Assembly (NCBI GenBank): GCA_002221725.1
Contig: NJFT01000331.1
Coordinates: forward strand, 1 to 33,056
DNA: 33,056 bases
DNA from: Scedosporium boydii
Taxonomy: Eukaryota; Ascomycota; Sordariomycetes; Microascales; Microascaceae
Reading direction: 5' to 3'
Made by a program: the position numbers and the translations under genes. Below are positions 10,365-19,103 of this stretch, piece after piece. The notes beneath the pieces were generated by a model. It searched no databases. It was not told the origin of the DNA and worked only from the letters and a program-made list of their open reading frames with translations. Each line of letters opens with the position of its first letter. Position 1 is the first letter of the stretch.

Positions 10365-12440
10365 ATGTGGGGAATGTGCTTTTCCGCTGACTTCGATGGA
10401 CAGCAATTGAAAGAACGTCGGATCAATTCTACTCCCAAAGCCTCCTTATGGCAGAAAGCCCTCCTCCATGGCCGATCGATTGCTCATATACGTATCATCA
10501 TGAATATCCAATCATGCCTGCCTCCTCCCAAGGCCGAGGATAGTTCAAAGAAAAAGACCACCCGCCACAGCAGGAGCTCAACCAAGGTCTTGAAGGAATG
10601 GTTTTCATCGCACTCTTCATACCCTTATCCGACTGACGAGGAGAAGGAAGCCCTTTCTCAGAGGACAGGGCTTAGCATCCGTCAAATATCTCACTGGTTC
10701 GTTAATGCACGTCGGAGGAAGCCCGTCAGTTCCGGGGAAGATCCATCTAATACTGTCGCTCCGAGCATGCCATCCTCCACGCCTGCTGAGGGAACAGCGA
10801 GCTGGAGTGAAATGACGCCACTCGACCGTTGGCGCAATTCGCCACCCGACGAGGAGCCTGTGTCCTGGGACGTCATCTCGGAGGCCATCGGGAATGGTGT
10901 GTCATATGGCACCTCTCAGCGAGTATATAACGCCAATTACACTTCGGAGAATAGCTCACTCAGGTCATCAACTGGTAGCCAATCCAGCGGATCATCCGCC
11001 CACTCATGGAGCTCCGGCTCCCTAGTAAGCCTGCATAGCCATAGGAAATCTCGTCAAAGACGACGGCGGTCTCAAGGAAGGGCGTTGAAATCTCTCCAAA
11101 TCTCGGGCAAGGACTCTGACAAGGAGTTGCGAATCTATCAATGCACATTCTGCACAGACACATTTAAGTCGAGGTACGACTGGACTCGGCACGAAGGAAC
11201 CCTACATCTTCTGCTGGAAAAGTGGACTTGCCTCGCGTCGGGACCCCGATACTGTCGGCCTTCGGAGAGCGTAGCCCGCTGCGTATTTTGCGATGCGGAA
11301 AATCCATCCACAGCCCATCTCGACTCACACAGAAGCAACGAATGCGCTTCTAGGCCGCTGAACGTGCGTTCCTTCTTCCGTAAGGATCATCTGCGGCAGC
11401 ACCTACGTCAAACTCACGGAATCAGCGATGTACGCCCTTGCATGAAAGACTGGAAGTCTAAGATAAACAATGTGAAATCACGCTGCGGCTTCTGTGGCGA
11501 GACCTTTAATCTATGGTCAGACCGTAATGATCACCTAACGGATCACTTTCGTGACGGCGCTAGGATGAAGGACTGGAAGGGGTGCCGTGGCCTGGAAGCG
11601 GCCGTTGCACTCCTGGTTGAGAACGCCATGCCTCCGTATCTCATTGGTCTTGAATCCAATGACTTAGAACCCTTCAGCGCCTCGCATAGGAACCAAGAGG
11701 GTTGTGGCCTTGAAGAAGGGCGCCCCTCAGTTCACCCAACGCGGTTCGAAATGCTCACGGCACATTTGGGAGAGTTTGTGCAGATCAAAAAGAGTAGTGG
11801 CATTTCTATTACTGATGAGATGTTACAACGAGAGGCGAGGATGATACTCTACGGAGAAGACGACCCATGGAACCAGACACCGGCCGATAACCCCGAATGG
11901 CTCAATCTATTCAAAACTGGCTACAACTTGTCCATGCCTTCTAGTCTACATCCTGACCCTACTATGCCATCTACCACGACCGAAGGGACATTGAGGACGC
12001 AGGCCGATGCTGAGGCTGTAGTCTTTTCACCTTTCACTCTGGATAAGATGCGCCGAGCCGCCACGTCTGATGGGACTATCAACGCCCTTAACTTCTGGGA
12101 AGAGACCGAATGGGACCGACCGGAGTGCACCCCACAGGTGCCCTTGGCTTGGCAGACACCCGAGTGCCTAGCAGACTTTCGCTTAATGGGCCTACTTCCG
12201 TCACTTTCGGGGACAGGTATGGCCATCAACTCATTGGGTGCTGGGGACAGTTTCGATGTGGCTTGCCGAAAGGATCCCACCATGAGTGCCTACGAGAGTT
12301 CATTCATGAACTCCTGCACTACGGGTGTATTCGCAGACCAGGATGCGGCGCATTCTACAATCGTCGAGGGAGATTTTGTCCCAATGGATGATACAGGGAC
12401 GGACCAGATATTCTCACTTGAAGAGGAACTTCATCTTTAG
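10365..12440 (+). CDS. homeobox (TALE-like) plus C2H2 zinc-finger transcription factor
   Basis: A single exon of 691 residues if the first ATG (10365) is used. An in-frame ATG at 10500 (residue 46) directly precedes the conserved region, so the real start may be there, giving 646 residues. The homeodomain is at about 62-119, ending IRQISHWFVNARRRK, where the WFxNxRRR of recognition helix 3 is intact. The spacing PYPTDEEKEALSQ is TALE-like. A serine-rich stretch (about 195-235) and a basic patch (about 230-245) follow. C2H2-type fingers are at about 259-281 (CxxC...HxxxxH) and 373-395, with a less regular cysteine/histidine region between. The rest is acidic and probably disordered, a possible activation region. 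Proteins with this combination are known as a fungal-specific regulator group; targets are unknown. It is expected in the nucleus. Confidence 0.9.
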   Translation: MWGMCFSADFDGQQLKERRINSTPKASLWQKALLHGRSIAHIRIIMNIQSCLPPPKAEDSSKKKTTRHSRSSTKVLKEWFSSHSSYPYPTDEEKEALSQRTGLSIRQISHWFVNARRRKPVSSGEDPSNTVAPSMPSSTPAEGTASWSEMTPLDRWRNSPPDEEPVSWDVISEAIGNGVSYGTSQRVYNANYTSENSSLRSSTGSQSSGSSAHSWSSGSLVSLHSHRKSRQRRRRSQGRALKSLQISGKDSDKELRIYQCTFCTDTFKSRYDWTRHEGTLHLLLEKWTCLASGPRYCRPSESVARCVFCDAENPSTAHLDSHRSNECASRPLNVRSFFRKDHLRQHLRQTHGISDVRPCMKDWKSKINNVKSRCGFCGETFNLWSDRNDHLTDHFRDGARMKDWKGCRGLEAAVALLVENAMPPYLIGLESNDLEPFSASHRNQEGCGLEEGRPSVHPTRFEMLTAHLGEFVQIKKSSGISITDEMLQREARMILYGEDDPWNQTPADNPEWLNLFKTGYNLSMPSSLHPDPTMPSTTTEGTLRTQADAEAVVFSPFTLDKMRRAATSDGTINALNFWEETEWDRPECTPQVPLAWQTPECLADFRLMGLLPSLSGTGMAINSLGAGDSFDVACRKDPTMSAYESSFMNSCTTGVFADQDAAHSTIVEGDFVPMDDTGTDQIFSLEEELHL

Positions 12441-12752
12441 AGTTCCTCCATATAACTTGACCTAGGCATAGAGGCATGATGATCTCCAGTCAGTCCTGTA
12501 ATGCATGCGCAGTAACTTGCTCCCGGTGTACTTAACCTACAAGGGACCTGTCTCATGATATGCAATATTTAGGAATCAGAAATCTAGCACGCATATGCAC
12601 GCATATCCATAGATGTAGACACCATATCGCACTCCGAGATTGGATTCACCAGCTTGCCCTGATAACGCAGTAATGTCCATCGCACTTACTAGTTTACTCG
12701 GTAAAAGTCTCCGACGCATCCCCATCTTCCGGACCTAGCGACCCACCAAACG

Positions 12753-12823
12753 TGCCATTCGACGCCCTACAACAAAGGCGTGGCTTCAAACTTGCCCAGT
12801 CGAGATGCCATTCAACGCCCTAC
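12753..12823. repeat. pair of 18-bp direct repeats
   Basis: TGCCATTCGACGCCCTAC (12753-12770) recurs as TGCCATTCAACGCCCTAC (12806-12823) with a single G/A difference, spaced 53 bases start to start. The pair lies 300-400 bases upstream of the F-box/ankyrin gene. It could be a local duplication or paired factor sites. Confidence 0.7.
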
Positions 12824-13108
12824 GACTAGTGACCAACGCATGCCGAGTCCAATAAAGAACCTGACAAGCTTTCAATACGACACCCTGATGACTCAAAAAT
12901 ATCTAATTATGGACTGGCGAAAGCGGCGGTCCCTTTTCTATTTGCTCGTCAAAGACAACGAGCCCAACCAAGGCCCGGGATTTTCAAGTTTCACACCCCT
13001 TCCGCTTCCCGTCCGTCATCCTCCCCGCCCGAGAGTTGCATCTCCGTGGAAAAGGGGATAGGTATAAACGGGAGGTGCTGCTCTCCACCACGAGCATTCA
13101 CCAACCAG

Positions 13109-13129
13109 ATGAGTAAACCGCCAAAATAG
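13109..13129 (+). promoter_or_regulatory. seven-codon upstream ORF abutting the F-box/ankyrin start
   Basis: ATG at 13109 opens a six-residue frame that stops with TAG at 13127-13129. The next base starts an ATG (13130) that is in frame with the main gene, which has another ATG three codons later (13139). A stop directly followed by the main start could reduce or tune translation by termination and re-initiation. That role is an inference and assumes the transcript begins upstream of 13109. Confidence 0.4.
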
Positions 13130-13138
13130 ATGGGCATA

Positions 13139-13856
13139 ATGGATGACTTACTGGGCCTTCCTATGGAGCTCTTAGACTTGATCTTAAAGGTATCCTGCCT
13201 TACTCTCACGCTTCTCTATATGATAACTGCGAAAGCTGACGACAACCCAGTACCTCGACAAACATAGCCTCATCGCCCTCCGAGCGACATCCCTCCACTT
13301 CTCCATTCTCGCCCTCCCTTACATGACCCATCTTGTCGCGCACGAAACCCACCTTCCCTCCCCTTCAAAAGCCTACCTACCCCTTCTCGCCAAATCCTGT
13401 CTCCACGAAACCATGTCCTTACTCCTCTCCTTCACCCCAGCCCTTCAAGGCCGAACCGAAGACGGAGAAACAGCGCTGCATATCGCGGCGCGGAAAAGCT
13501 GCCTCATCTGCCTCCGCCAGCTCATCCGTTCGGGTGCCGATGTCGACTGCGAGAACTCCAAGGCTTGGACAGCGTTGATGGTGGCGGCTAGGTACGGTCA
13601 GGTTGAGGCGGCCGACGAACTGATTCGAGCTGGTGCTAGGTTGGATGTGCGTGGGTTTCATGGATGGACGGCACTGCACGTTGCTTCGAGGCACGGTCAG
13701 ATGGAAGTTGCTTATTCGCTGGTCGATGCTGGAGCTAATGTGAATATGGTTGATAATGACCACGTCAAAGCGATGGAGGCGTGTTGTCGGAGGAAAGGCT
13801 GGGGTATGGTTAGCCAGATATGCCGTCACAGACTTGCATCAACTAAGTCAGTATAA
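13139..13856 (+). CDS. F-box-like / ankyrin repeat protein
   Basis: Exons 13139-13189 and 13251-13856 join in frame to give 218 residues; starting at the in-frame ATG 13130 adds three. The intron 13190-13250 has donor GTATCC, branch GCTGAC and acceptor CCAG. Residues 6-45 form an F-box-like motif (LPMELLDLIL, then YLDKHSLIALRATS) that is split by the intron. Three ankyrin repeats follow at about 88-120, 121-153 and 154-186, with the typical GxTALHxAA and G.xxVxxxxN.. pattern, preceded by one degenerate repeat (about 55-87). Such proteins can be SCF ubiquitin ligase adaptors that bind Skp1 through the F-box and a substrate through ankyrins. The F-box is short, so Skp1 binding is not assured. 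The protein ends soon after the last repeat with no extra domain. Confidence 0.86.
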
Positions 13857-13960
13857 ATCTGAGGTTGGACACCCTATGTTCTTTAGAAGTATAATAATAA
13901 ATCCCACAACCATGGCATTTATCATTTCCTCGGACTCTTATGACGCTCAAGGTAAAGGAA

Positions 13961-15012
13961 CTACATGTTTGAACTCTTAACCTCACCTCGCTTAAGACTC
14001 CAGACGCCAACCATATCCTTCCCCTGTCCCTGAGGATACGATTCCTTAGGCTTATATCTCAAAATCCTCTCGAAGGGCCCCTTCCTACCACTACTCTCGC
14101 CCACGAGTTCACGTACAATCCCAGTTCCCCCTTCGGCGAGAAGGTCCCAATATACTCCTTGCAACGGCCAAGGAGGGCCAGGATACTTCATATCCTTGTG
14201 GAGGGGAAATTCCAGACAGACGAGAATGCCACCAGGGGAAAGCAGCTCGCTCATTCTCCGCGCCCAGCCTTGACGCATCTCGGGCGGCAGAGCACACAAG
14301 AACTATGACCCCTCGTATCAGCGCACATGAAGCCTACGGCCTCAATTACGTTTTCTTGAATGCACATACCGTGTAGTCGTAGATGAGATCGAATCCCCCA
14401 GCATCCCGAAGATCTATATCCTCCTCCCAGTCCCTCGAAAAGAAGTCTCCCTCGATAAACTTGACCAGGCCAAGCTCACTTACTGCGGGATCGTCTTTAT
14501 TACCATAGTTAATAGGCCTTGGTTCGGCCAGCTCGTGGGCAGCATAGGCTTCTGCAGTCTTGATAGCAACGCTGGAAACTTCCAATCCGTAGGCGTCGAA
14601 GGCGTGCAGTGCCAACATCACAACATCGTACCCCTTTCCGCAACCCTATGTGCCACCATCAGTAACGTTATATTTGAATTCAGTCAGTGGCAGCAAGATT
14701 AACCCACTGGAACCAAGGCCTTTAGTCGGCGTCCCGGTGTAGGTTTAGCAAGGACTTCAGGGTGGGACTCGACGAGCTCAATGAGCGGCGGCGAAGGCCT
14801 TCCTCGATCCCAGAGGTCAGATTGATCAGTATCCCATAATTCCGCCCAACCGGAAGCTTGATCCTCAAGCGGCCTATTCAGCTGGTCAAAATCCCATCAT
14901 AACATTAAGTCCCACATAGCGCGGGGATGGGGGTTCCTGACCTGTTCGTGAAATGGGAAATGAGACGACCAATCTCAAACTTCGGAGCCGACATCGTGGG
15001 ATCTGTAGACAT
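13961..15012 (-). CDS. fungal thiol methyltransferase (TPMT family, SAM-dependent)
   Basis: Four exons, 15012-14942, 14873-14708, 14645-14370 and 14302-13961, give 284 residues, the usual length for the family. Introns are 14941-14874 (donor GTCAGG, acceptor ATAG), 14707-14646 (GTGGGT, ATAG) and 14369-14303 (GTATGT, ATAG). The joins rebuild the conserved motifs. SAM-binding motif I is LVPGCGKGYD (about 77-86, spanning the second junction), the acidic residue after strand 2 is in GLEVS, and IYDYTFLCALPP (about 167-178) spans the last junction. SPGG and LVCLEFPL follow. The family transfers a methyl group from S-adenosylmethionine to small thiols or halides, and fungal members methylate hydrogen sulfide or small organic thiols. 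The protein has no targeting signal, so it is probably cytosolic. The first intron's donor is unusual; the others are clear. Confidence 0.92.
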
Positions 15013-15533
15013 GCGCTCGAATGAGAGTTTTATGAGTGACTTGAGAAACGGATTACGTCCAGGAGCGGATTTTTAGAGTTTCTCTTCTGCCCAGATGCCA
15101 TCCCAAGACGGGAATTTATGGAGTGATGTCCGATGACCGATGCGGCCCCACCTCCTTTCATTCCACGCCCTAAAAAAGGGAGCAAAGAAACTCGCCGAAG
15201 CAAAGCACACTTACGCGTCCATTTCCGCTATGCTATCCTGAGTCCGTTCTATAGACTGTATCAATCGATTGATGTTTTCCGCTTTAGAGTACACCACTCT
15301 ATTCTATGGAGATAGGACATGCTTAAATAGACTCAAACGCCGGAGGCTTAAGCCTGCTTCGGCCTACGACTGGCAACGGACATGGCTAGATAATATTAAT
15401 AGTAGGCGAAGCAGAGGACGGGATCCGCAAATTCAGCAGAACTAAGCAGCTCTTTATCTACTCTAAATTCTAGAGACATCCATCGCTCATCACCTCAGGA
15501 ACAGGCCTCGCAAACCGTCTGTCAAAAACCTCC
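15013..15533. other. intergenic region with a hairpin and a palindrome
   Basis: About 520 bases between two minus-strand genes, serving as promoter of the methyltransferase gene and 3' region of the dehydrogenase gene. It contains a perfect 12-bp palindrome AGGCTTAAGCCT (15344-15355) that runs into a long inverted repeat (15354-15414). A 60-codon frame at 15133-15315 has no recognisable content. Confidence 0.5.
15354..15414. repeat. inverted repeat, 13-bp stem with 34-base loop
   Basis: CTGCTTCGGCCTAC (15354-15367) pairs with GTAGGCGAAGCAG (15402-15414) over 13 base pairs, with one bulged G. The loop is AT-rich in its second half. The arms lie about 120 bases beyond the dehydrogenase stop codon. 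It could shape an mRNA 3' end, or be a remnant of a small inverted-repeat element; no target-site duplication was recognised. Confidence 0.7.
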
Positions 15534-16277
15534 CTACCATGGCTTCTGCTTCCCGCTATGGCTGTAAAACGTCCCATTGTCTCCATCAGTCAAGCCATCT
15601 ATCACTTTCAAAATCCCAGAAATGCTCTCATGCGGCTCCAGAATCGCCCCAGGACCACCCATCCGTGTCTTAACCCAACCCGGATCCATGAGAATCACCA
15701 CTGCCCCGCTTAACCCGGCCTTCTCCCTCAGATCCCCAGCTTGATGCACAGCCAGCATATTGAGCCCTGCCTTGGAGATACTGTAGGTGCAGCACTTCCT
15801 CGCTGTGTTTCCCGGGGCGCCGAGGCTCTCTGTCATAGACGCTAGGCCGGACGTAAAGTTGACAATTCGCACCCTCGACGGGAGCAAGGAACCCGCGTTG
15901 AGGAACTGTACTACCTTGGCGGGCCCGATGACGTTGACCTGTATCTGCTCGAGGAGGGACTCTGGGTCGAAGTCAAGACTGGTCCGGAACGACTTCTTAT
16001 TGATGCCGGCGTTATTAAGGAGAACGTCGATCTTGAGGCCAGCGGCGTCCAGGATGGATTTGGCTCGGGAGGCAAAGCTGCGAATAGACTCGACATTTGA
16101 GGTATCGCATTGGAGGATGTGGATCTTGGCTGGACCCGTGATGGCCTTGAGATCAGTAAGGTCGGCTTCGAGGGAGCGGGTAGCGGCGATGATGGTGTTG
16201 TCGGCCGACGCGGCGAGCTGGCGGACGAACTCAAGACCAAGACCGCGGTTCGTTCCAGTGATGCAGTATACGGGCAT
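15534..16277 (-). CDS. short-chain dehydrogenase/reductase (C-factor-like SDR)
   Basis: A single exon of 247 residues when started at the ATG at 16277. An upstream in-frame ATG at 16310 would add eleven residues before the first beta strand and fits the family less well. All classical SDR signatures are present: cofactor motif TGTNRGLG (7-14), D58 in CDTSN, NNAG (88-91), N115, catalytic S143, Y165 and K169 (YSISK), and PGWVKT (199-204). The Rossmann fold covers the whole protein. It is expected to use NAD(P)H to reduce or oxidise a carbonyl or alcohol; the substrate cannot be told. The best general match is the C-factor/sniffer-like branch of the family. It lies between the thiol methyltransferase and phosphoesterase genes on the same strand. 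Confidence 0.94.
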   Translation of the reverse strand: MPVYCITGTNRGLGLEFVRQLAASADNTIIAATRSLEADLTDLKAITGPAKIHILQCDTSNVESIRSFASRAKSILDAAGLKIDVLLNNAGINKKSFRTSLDFDPESLLEQIQVNVIGPAKVVQFLNAGSLLPSRVRIVNFTSGLASMTESLGAPGNTARKCCTYSISKAGLNMLAVHQAGDLREKAGLSGAVVILMDPGWVKTRMGGPGAILEPHESISGILKVIDGLTDGDNGTFYSHSGKQKPW

Positions 16278-16659
16278 GGCTATGATCGGCCGTCTACAAA
16301 TACGCGTCAATGAAGAAAAGGAGGTATCACGTTCACTAACGTAGGGCGCAATCGAGGTGGTGTTAATCGCTTAGTAAAAAGCTTCAACGGTGTCTGCGGG
16401 GTTCTGTCTCGATTTATATCAATTGATACGTGGGGGAGTGGGTTGCTTCTTCGGAGCTTTCAAAACCGTTCCGCGTCCTTAACGTCGATCCCGTCGTGGA
16501 TGTGTGGCAGCCAATGCGGGCAACGGGTGATGGCGACTCATGGTCGTATGAAATGCCCGACTGGATGCATAAAGGTCTGGATCGCCTTGTAAAGTCAAGG
16601 ACCCATCCTCGTTGGTGATTCATGATTGATGGAACTGCAAAATCCGCATCGGAAATCGT
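16278..16659. promoter_or_regulatory. spacer between the phosphoesterase 3' end and the dehydrogenase start
   Basis: These 380 bases hold the 3' end of the phosphoesterase gene and the promoter and leader of the dehydrogenase gene, both minus strand. Open frames of 62-69 codons occur but have no recognisable content, and I see no strong TATA box. Confidence 0.45.
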
Positions 16660-17466
16660 TCAGTCCCGGCCCACCATGAAGATTTTCCTCATTGAAAACT
16701 CTTTTTCTTGTGCCGTGTAATAACCTTTCTGATTAGCCACAACTCTCGTCCCATGCTCGTCAATGAAATCGCAGGTGTAGTGCGTATGTCCAAAACCCCA
16801 ACAGACAACCGACTTGTTCTGCCAGCACGGCTCTTCCCGCATGTCGCAAACGAACCCGGACGATACAGGACTGTCCACGTGCCTCGGGTCAAGCGCCCTC
16901 TCATCTTTAGTAGGACAGTGATGTGTAAAGACCACAATTTCCCGGTGCGGCTCCGCTGCGGAGATGGAGGCAACCTGGCTATTGAGCCACTCGACGTCCG
17001 ATTGATGCGCGTTGTTATGGTCATCTACAGTCCATTCCCGAATGCCCTTGAAGTCCACCATTCTGTCGCGAACATCTTTTGCCTGCTCGGGTGGCACATT
17101 CGTAAAAAGGGTGCAGCCAAGCACCGTCAAAGTGTCGGTGACATCATATCTGGTCTGATCGAGAAAGACAAACTTTCCAATCGTCGAGTTGGAGTGCAGA
17201 TGTTGTAGCCTCCGCTCGAAGGCGCGGATGCGGTCCTTGGCAATCTGCCAGGTCTGATATGTAGGCTCGTGGTTGCCCAGAAGAAAGAAGACGACCCAGT
17301 AACGCTTCAACAGCTTCTCAAAGAACTTGTAGAGACCTTCGTCGCCTACATGGCCGATATCACCAAGGAGAGCGAGATACGGCGCGGATAATTTGATGTC
17401 GTAGTCGTAGGAAGGATGTGTCTCGAGATGCAGATCGGACATAATCTGGAAAGCTACCGGCGCCAT
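16660..17466 (-). CDS. calcineurin-like metallophosphoesterase
   Basis: A single exon of 268 residues. All metal-binding motifs of the calcineurin-like phosphoesterase superfamily are present in order: DLH (11-13), GD (35-36), GNHE (64-67), a histidine pair in FTHHCPT (182-183) and GHTH (226-229). The superfamily hydrolyses phosphomonoesters or phosphodiesters with a two-metal centre. There is no signal peptide or membrane segment, so it is probably cytosolic. The N-terminus begins only a few residues before the first motif, which supports the chosen ATG at 17466. The real substrate cannot be inferred from sequence. Confidence 0.95.
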   Translation of the reverse strand: MAPVAFQIMSDLHLETHPSYDYDIKLSAPYLALLGDIGHVGDEGLYKFFEKLLKRYWVVFFLLGNHEPTYQTWQIAKDRIRAFERRLQHLHSNSTIGKFVFLDQTRYDVTDTLTVLGCTLFTNVPPEQAKDVRDRMVDFKGIREWTVDDHNNAHQSDVEWLNSQVASISAAEPHREIVVFTHHCPTKDERALDPRHVDSPVSSGFVCDMREEPCWQNKSVVCWGFGHTHYTCDFIDEHGTRVVANQKGYYTAQEKEFSMRKIFMVGRD

Positions 17467-19103
17467 GGTGGAGATTAGGAGATTAGCGAGGAACAGTGCA
17501 GAGGTGACAAGTATCTACTGGGGTACTGAGGAGGGAGCAGTGCTGGAGAGCCAGGCGATGTTGATCTCTCATATACAAAAACGGAATTTTCTGAATTTAG
17601 ATCGTTCTTGGCAAGGCTCGGCGCCGAGATGGTGCGGTACGCGTGGCGTTGTAATGAGAATCGATAGGTCCAAGCCGTCGTCAAGGAGTGCTCTTGTTGG
17701 CGAAAAACAAAGGTGTCAAAATCGTTCAGGATTCGGGCGATGGAGATTTTCAATATACGGAGTACGTAAAGAGGGCACTGCCAAGCGCTCACCGATGCGC
17801 CAGGCTGGATCTATTCAAGCCAAGAAGGCCCACTCATCGGCCTAAACTGTCTCGCCAACAAATCCCCCAAGCAGAGTGGAAGTCGGAGATATCCTAATTG
17901 TGTGGAGAGACGGATATCAATGCTACCAGAACCTGTGGAAGAGTACAATAGTACCAGCACGAAGCTACGCGAATCTGGTAGTTGTCGCCCTGCAAGCTGG
18001 GCAAAAAAAAGACGCGTTCCGAAGCGGGAGTCAGCGACGTCATGTGCCTTGGTCAGAGTCTGTCGAGTACAGGAACCTGCACGATGATGAAGTAATGAGG
18101 AAGGAAAGTGCCACCGATGTCAGATCAGATGGCACTGAGGTACAGTGACATGTGATTAAAAGTACATTTCCGACATACCAAACGAGCATAGGAAGTGGAG
18201 GTAGTCGAAGCCTCAGTCAAGTGCTCTCACGATTCCAATTGCAGTTTGGAGTCGACCAATCCCCAGACTGGGCGCTCCAAAAGGCCGGAAAGAGCCGTTT
18301 TCGACGTGGCCTGGGAGTTTATATTGACCCATGACCTCAGAACTGCGCATTGTCGAAATACGAAGATACTTCGTAATACTTTAGTTGAGTCGGAAGGGCA
18401 GTTTATCTATGCGGAAATCGCCGCACAGCAAAAAGCCTCAAGTCCTGTGCTTGCACTGCCCCGCTCCTTCCCCGCCAAGTCCCGCCCCATCGGACTTAGA
18501 ATCGCCCCATTTGGCATAAATCTGGTACAAAGTCGTGTCCCTGAGCCATACGAGGTTCGCTTCAAGCCGTAACAGATACAATTCTAGGTAGGGAAAATTG
18601 CCTGAGCTCACCTGCGTTGATCCTTTTCCTCAAAGGTACAAAGTACACTGGTCACTGGATCCAAACTTGAACTCCCTTTTCGCCCAATGAAGCCACTGAA
18701 ACGGCTCAGGCCTTCCGAACTCGAACGCTAGTCGCCGCTGTCCCTGAGGCAGTCGCCCCAGTAAATGTTGGCAAATTGTATTCTCTCGAAGCCCATTTGT
18801 CGCCCCCGACGTGTTCTGCAACTTTTGCGCGCATGCCCCGTAGCCAGGGATGGAATCCTGTCACGCGAGAAGCTCGAGCTCAGCCCAAGTTGATGCCAAG
18901 CACGTTAATAACTAACTTTTTTTTTTTAACACGCGGCATCATGGCGGTAATTTCGGCCCACAGGATTTTCTTGGATTTTCCACAAACGGAGTATATAGAT
19001 CGGACTCCCTGACGCGCTAAGCATCGCCCCGGCCTTTGCTCCCACGATTTCGTCATGGACTTGAACAGTCGAACATATGCATCAAGCATCACACATCACG
19101 TAA
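17467..19103. other. 1.6-kb intergenic region
   Basis: The region lies between the divergent phosphoesterase and nucleotidyltransferase genes. Several open frames of 60-126 codons occur on both strands (for example 17465-17845, 18195-18572), but none shows a domain, a consistent exon partner or a convincing start. A TATA-like box is at 18992-18997. A T9 tract lies near 18919-18927. I see no transposon termini. Confidence 0.5.
18992..18997 (+). promoter_or_regulatory. TATA-like element upstream of the nucleotidyltransferase gene
   Basis: TATATA lies about 107 bases upstream of the ATG at 19104, a plausible core promoter distance. A short frame starting at ATG 19078 and ending at TAA just before 19104 would be an upstream ORF if transcription starts near 19030. 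Confidence 0.4.

Larger units (their letters stand above)
12441..13138. promoter_or_regulatory. intergenic region upstream of the F-box/ankyrin gene
   Basis: About 700 bases without a supported gene. It includes a 10-bp tandem GCACGCATAT (12587-12606) and an 18-bp direct repeat with one mismatch (12753-12770 and 12806-12823). A 93-codon open frame at 12780-13061 has no recognisable content. The stretch 12990-13030 is C/T-rich, and a seven-codon upstream ORF lies at 13109-13129, so the leader of the next gene probably starts within this interval. Confidence 0.45.

Noticed and set aside
13961..17466. A secondary-metabolite gene cluster.
   Set aside because: A methyltransferase and an SDR are common in clusters, but no PKS, NRPS, terpene synthase, P450 or transporter lies in the window.
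17465..18572. Several frames of 60-126 codons between the phosphoesterase and nucleotidyltransferase genes.
   Set aside because: They change frame without splice signals, lack domains and occur on both strands, as expected for GC-balanced non-coding DNA.
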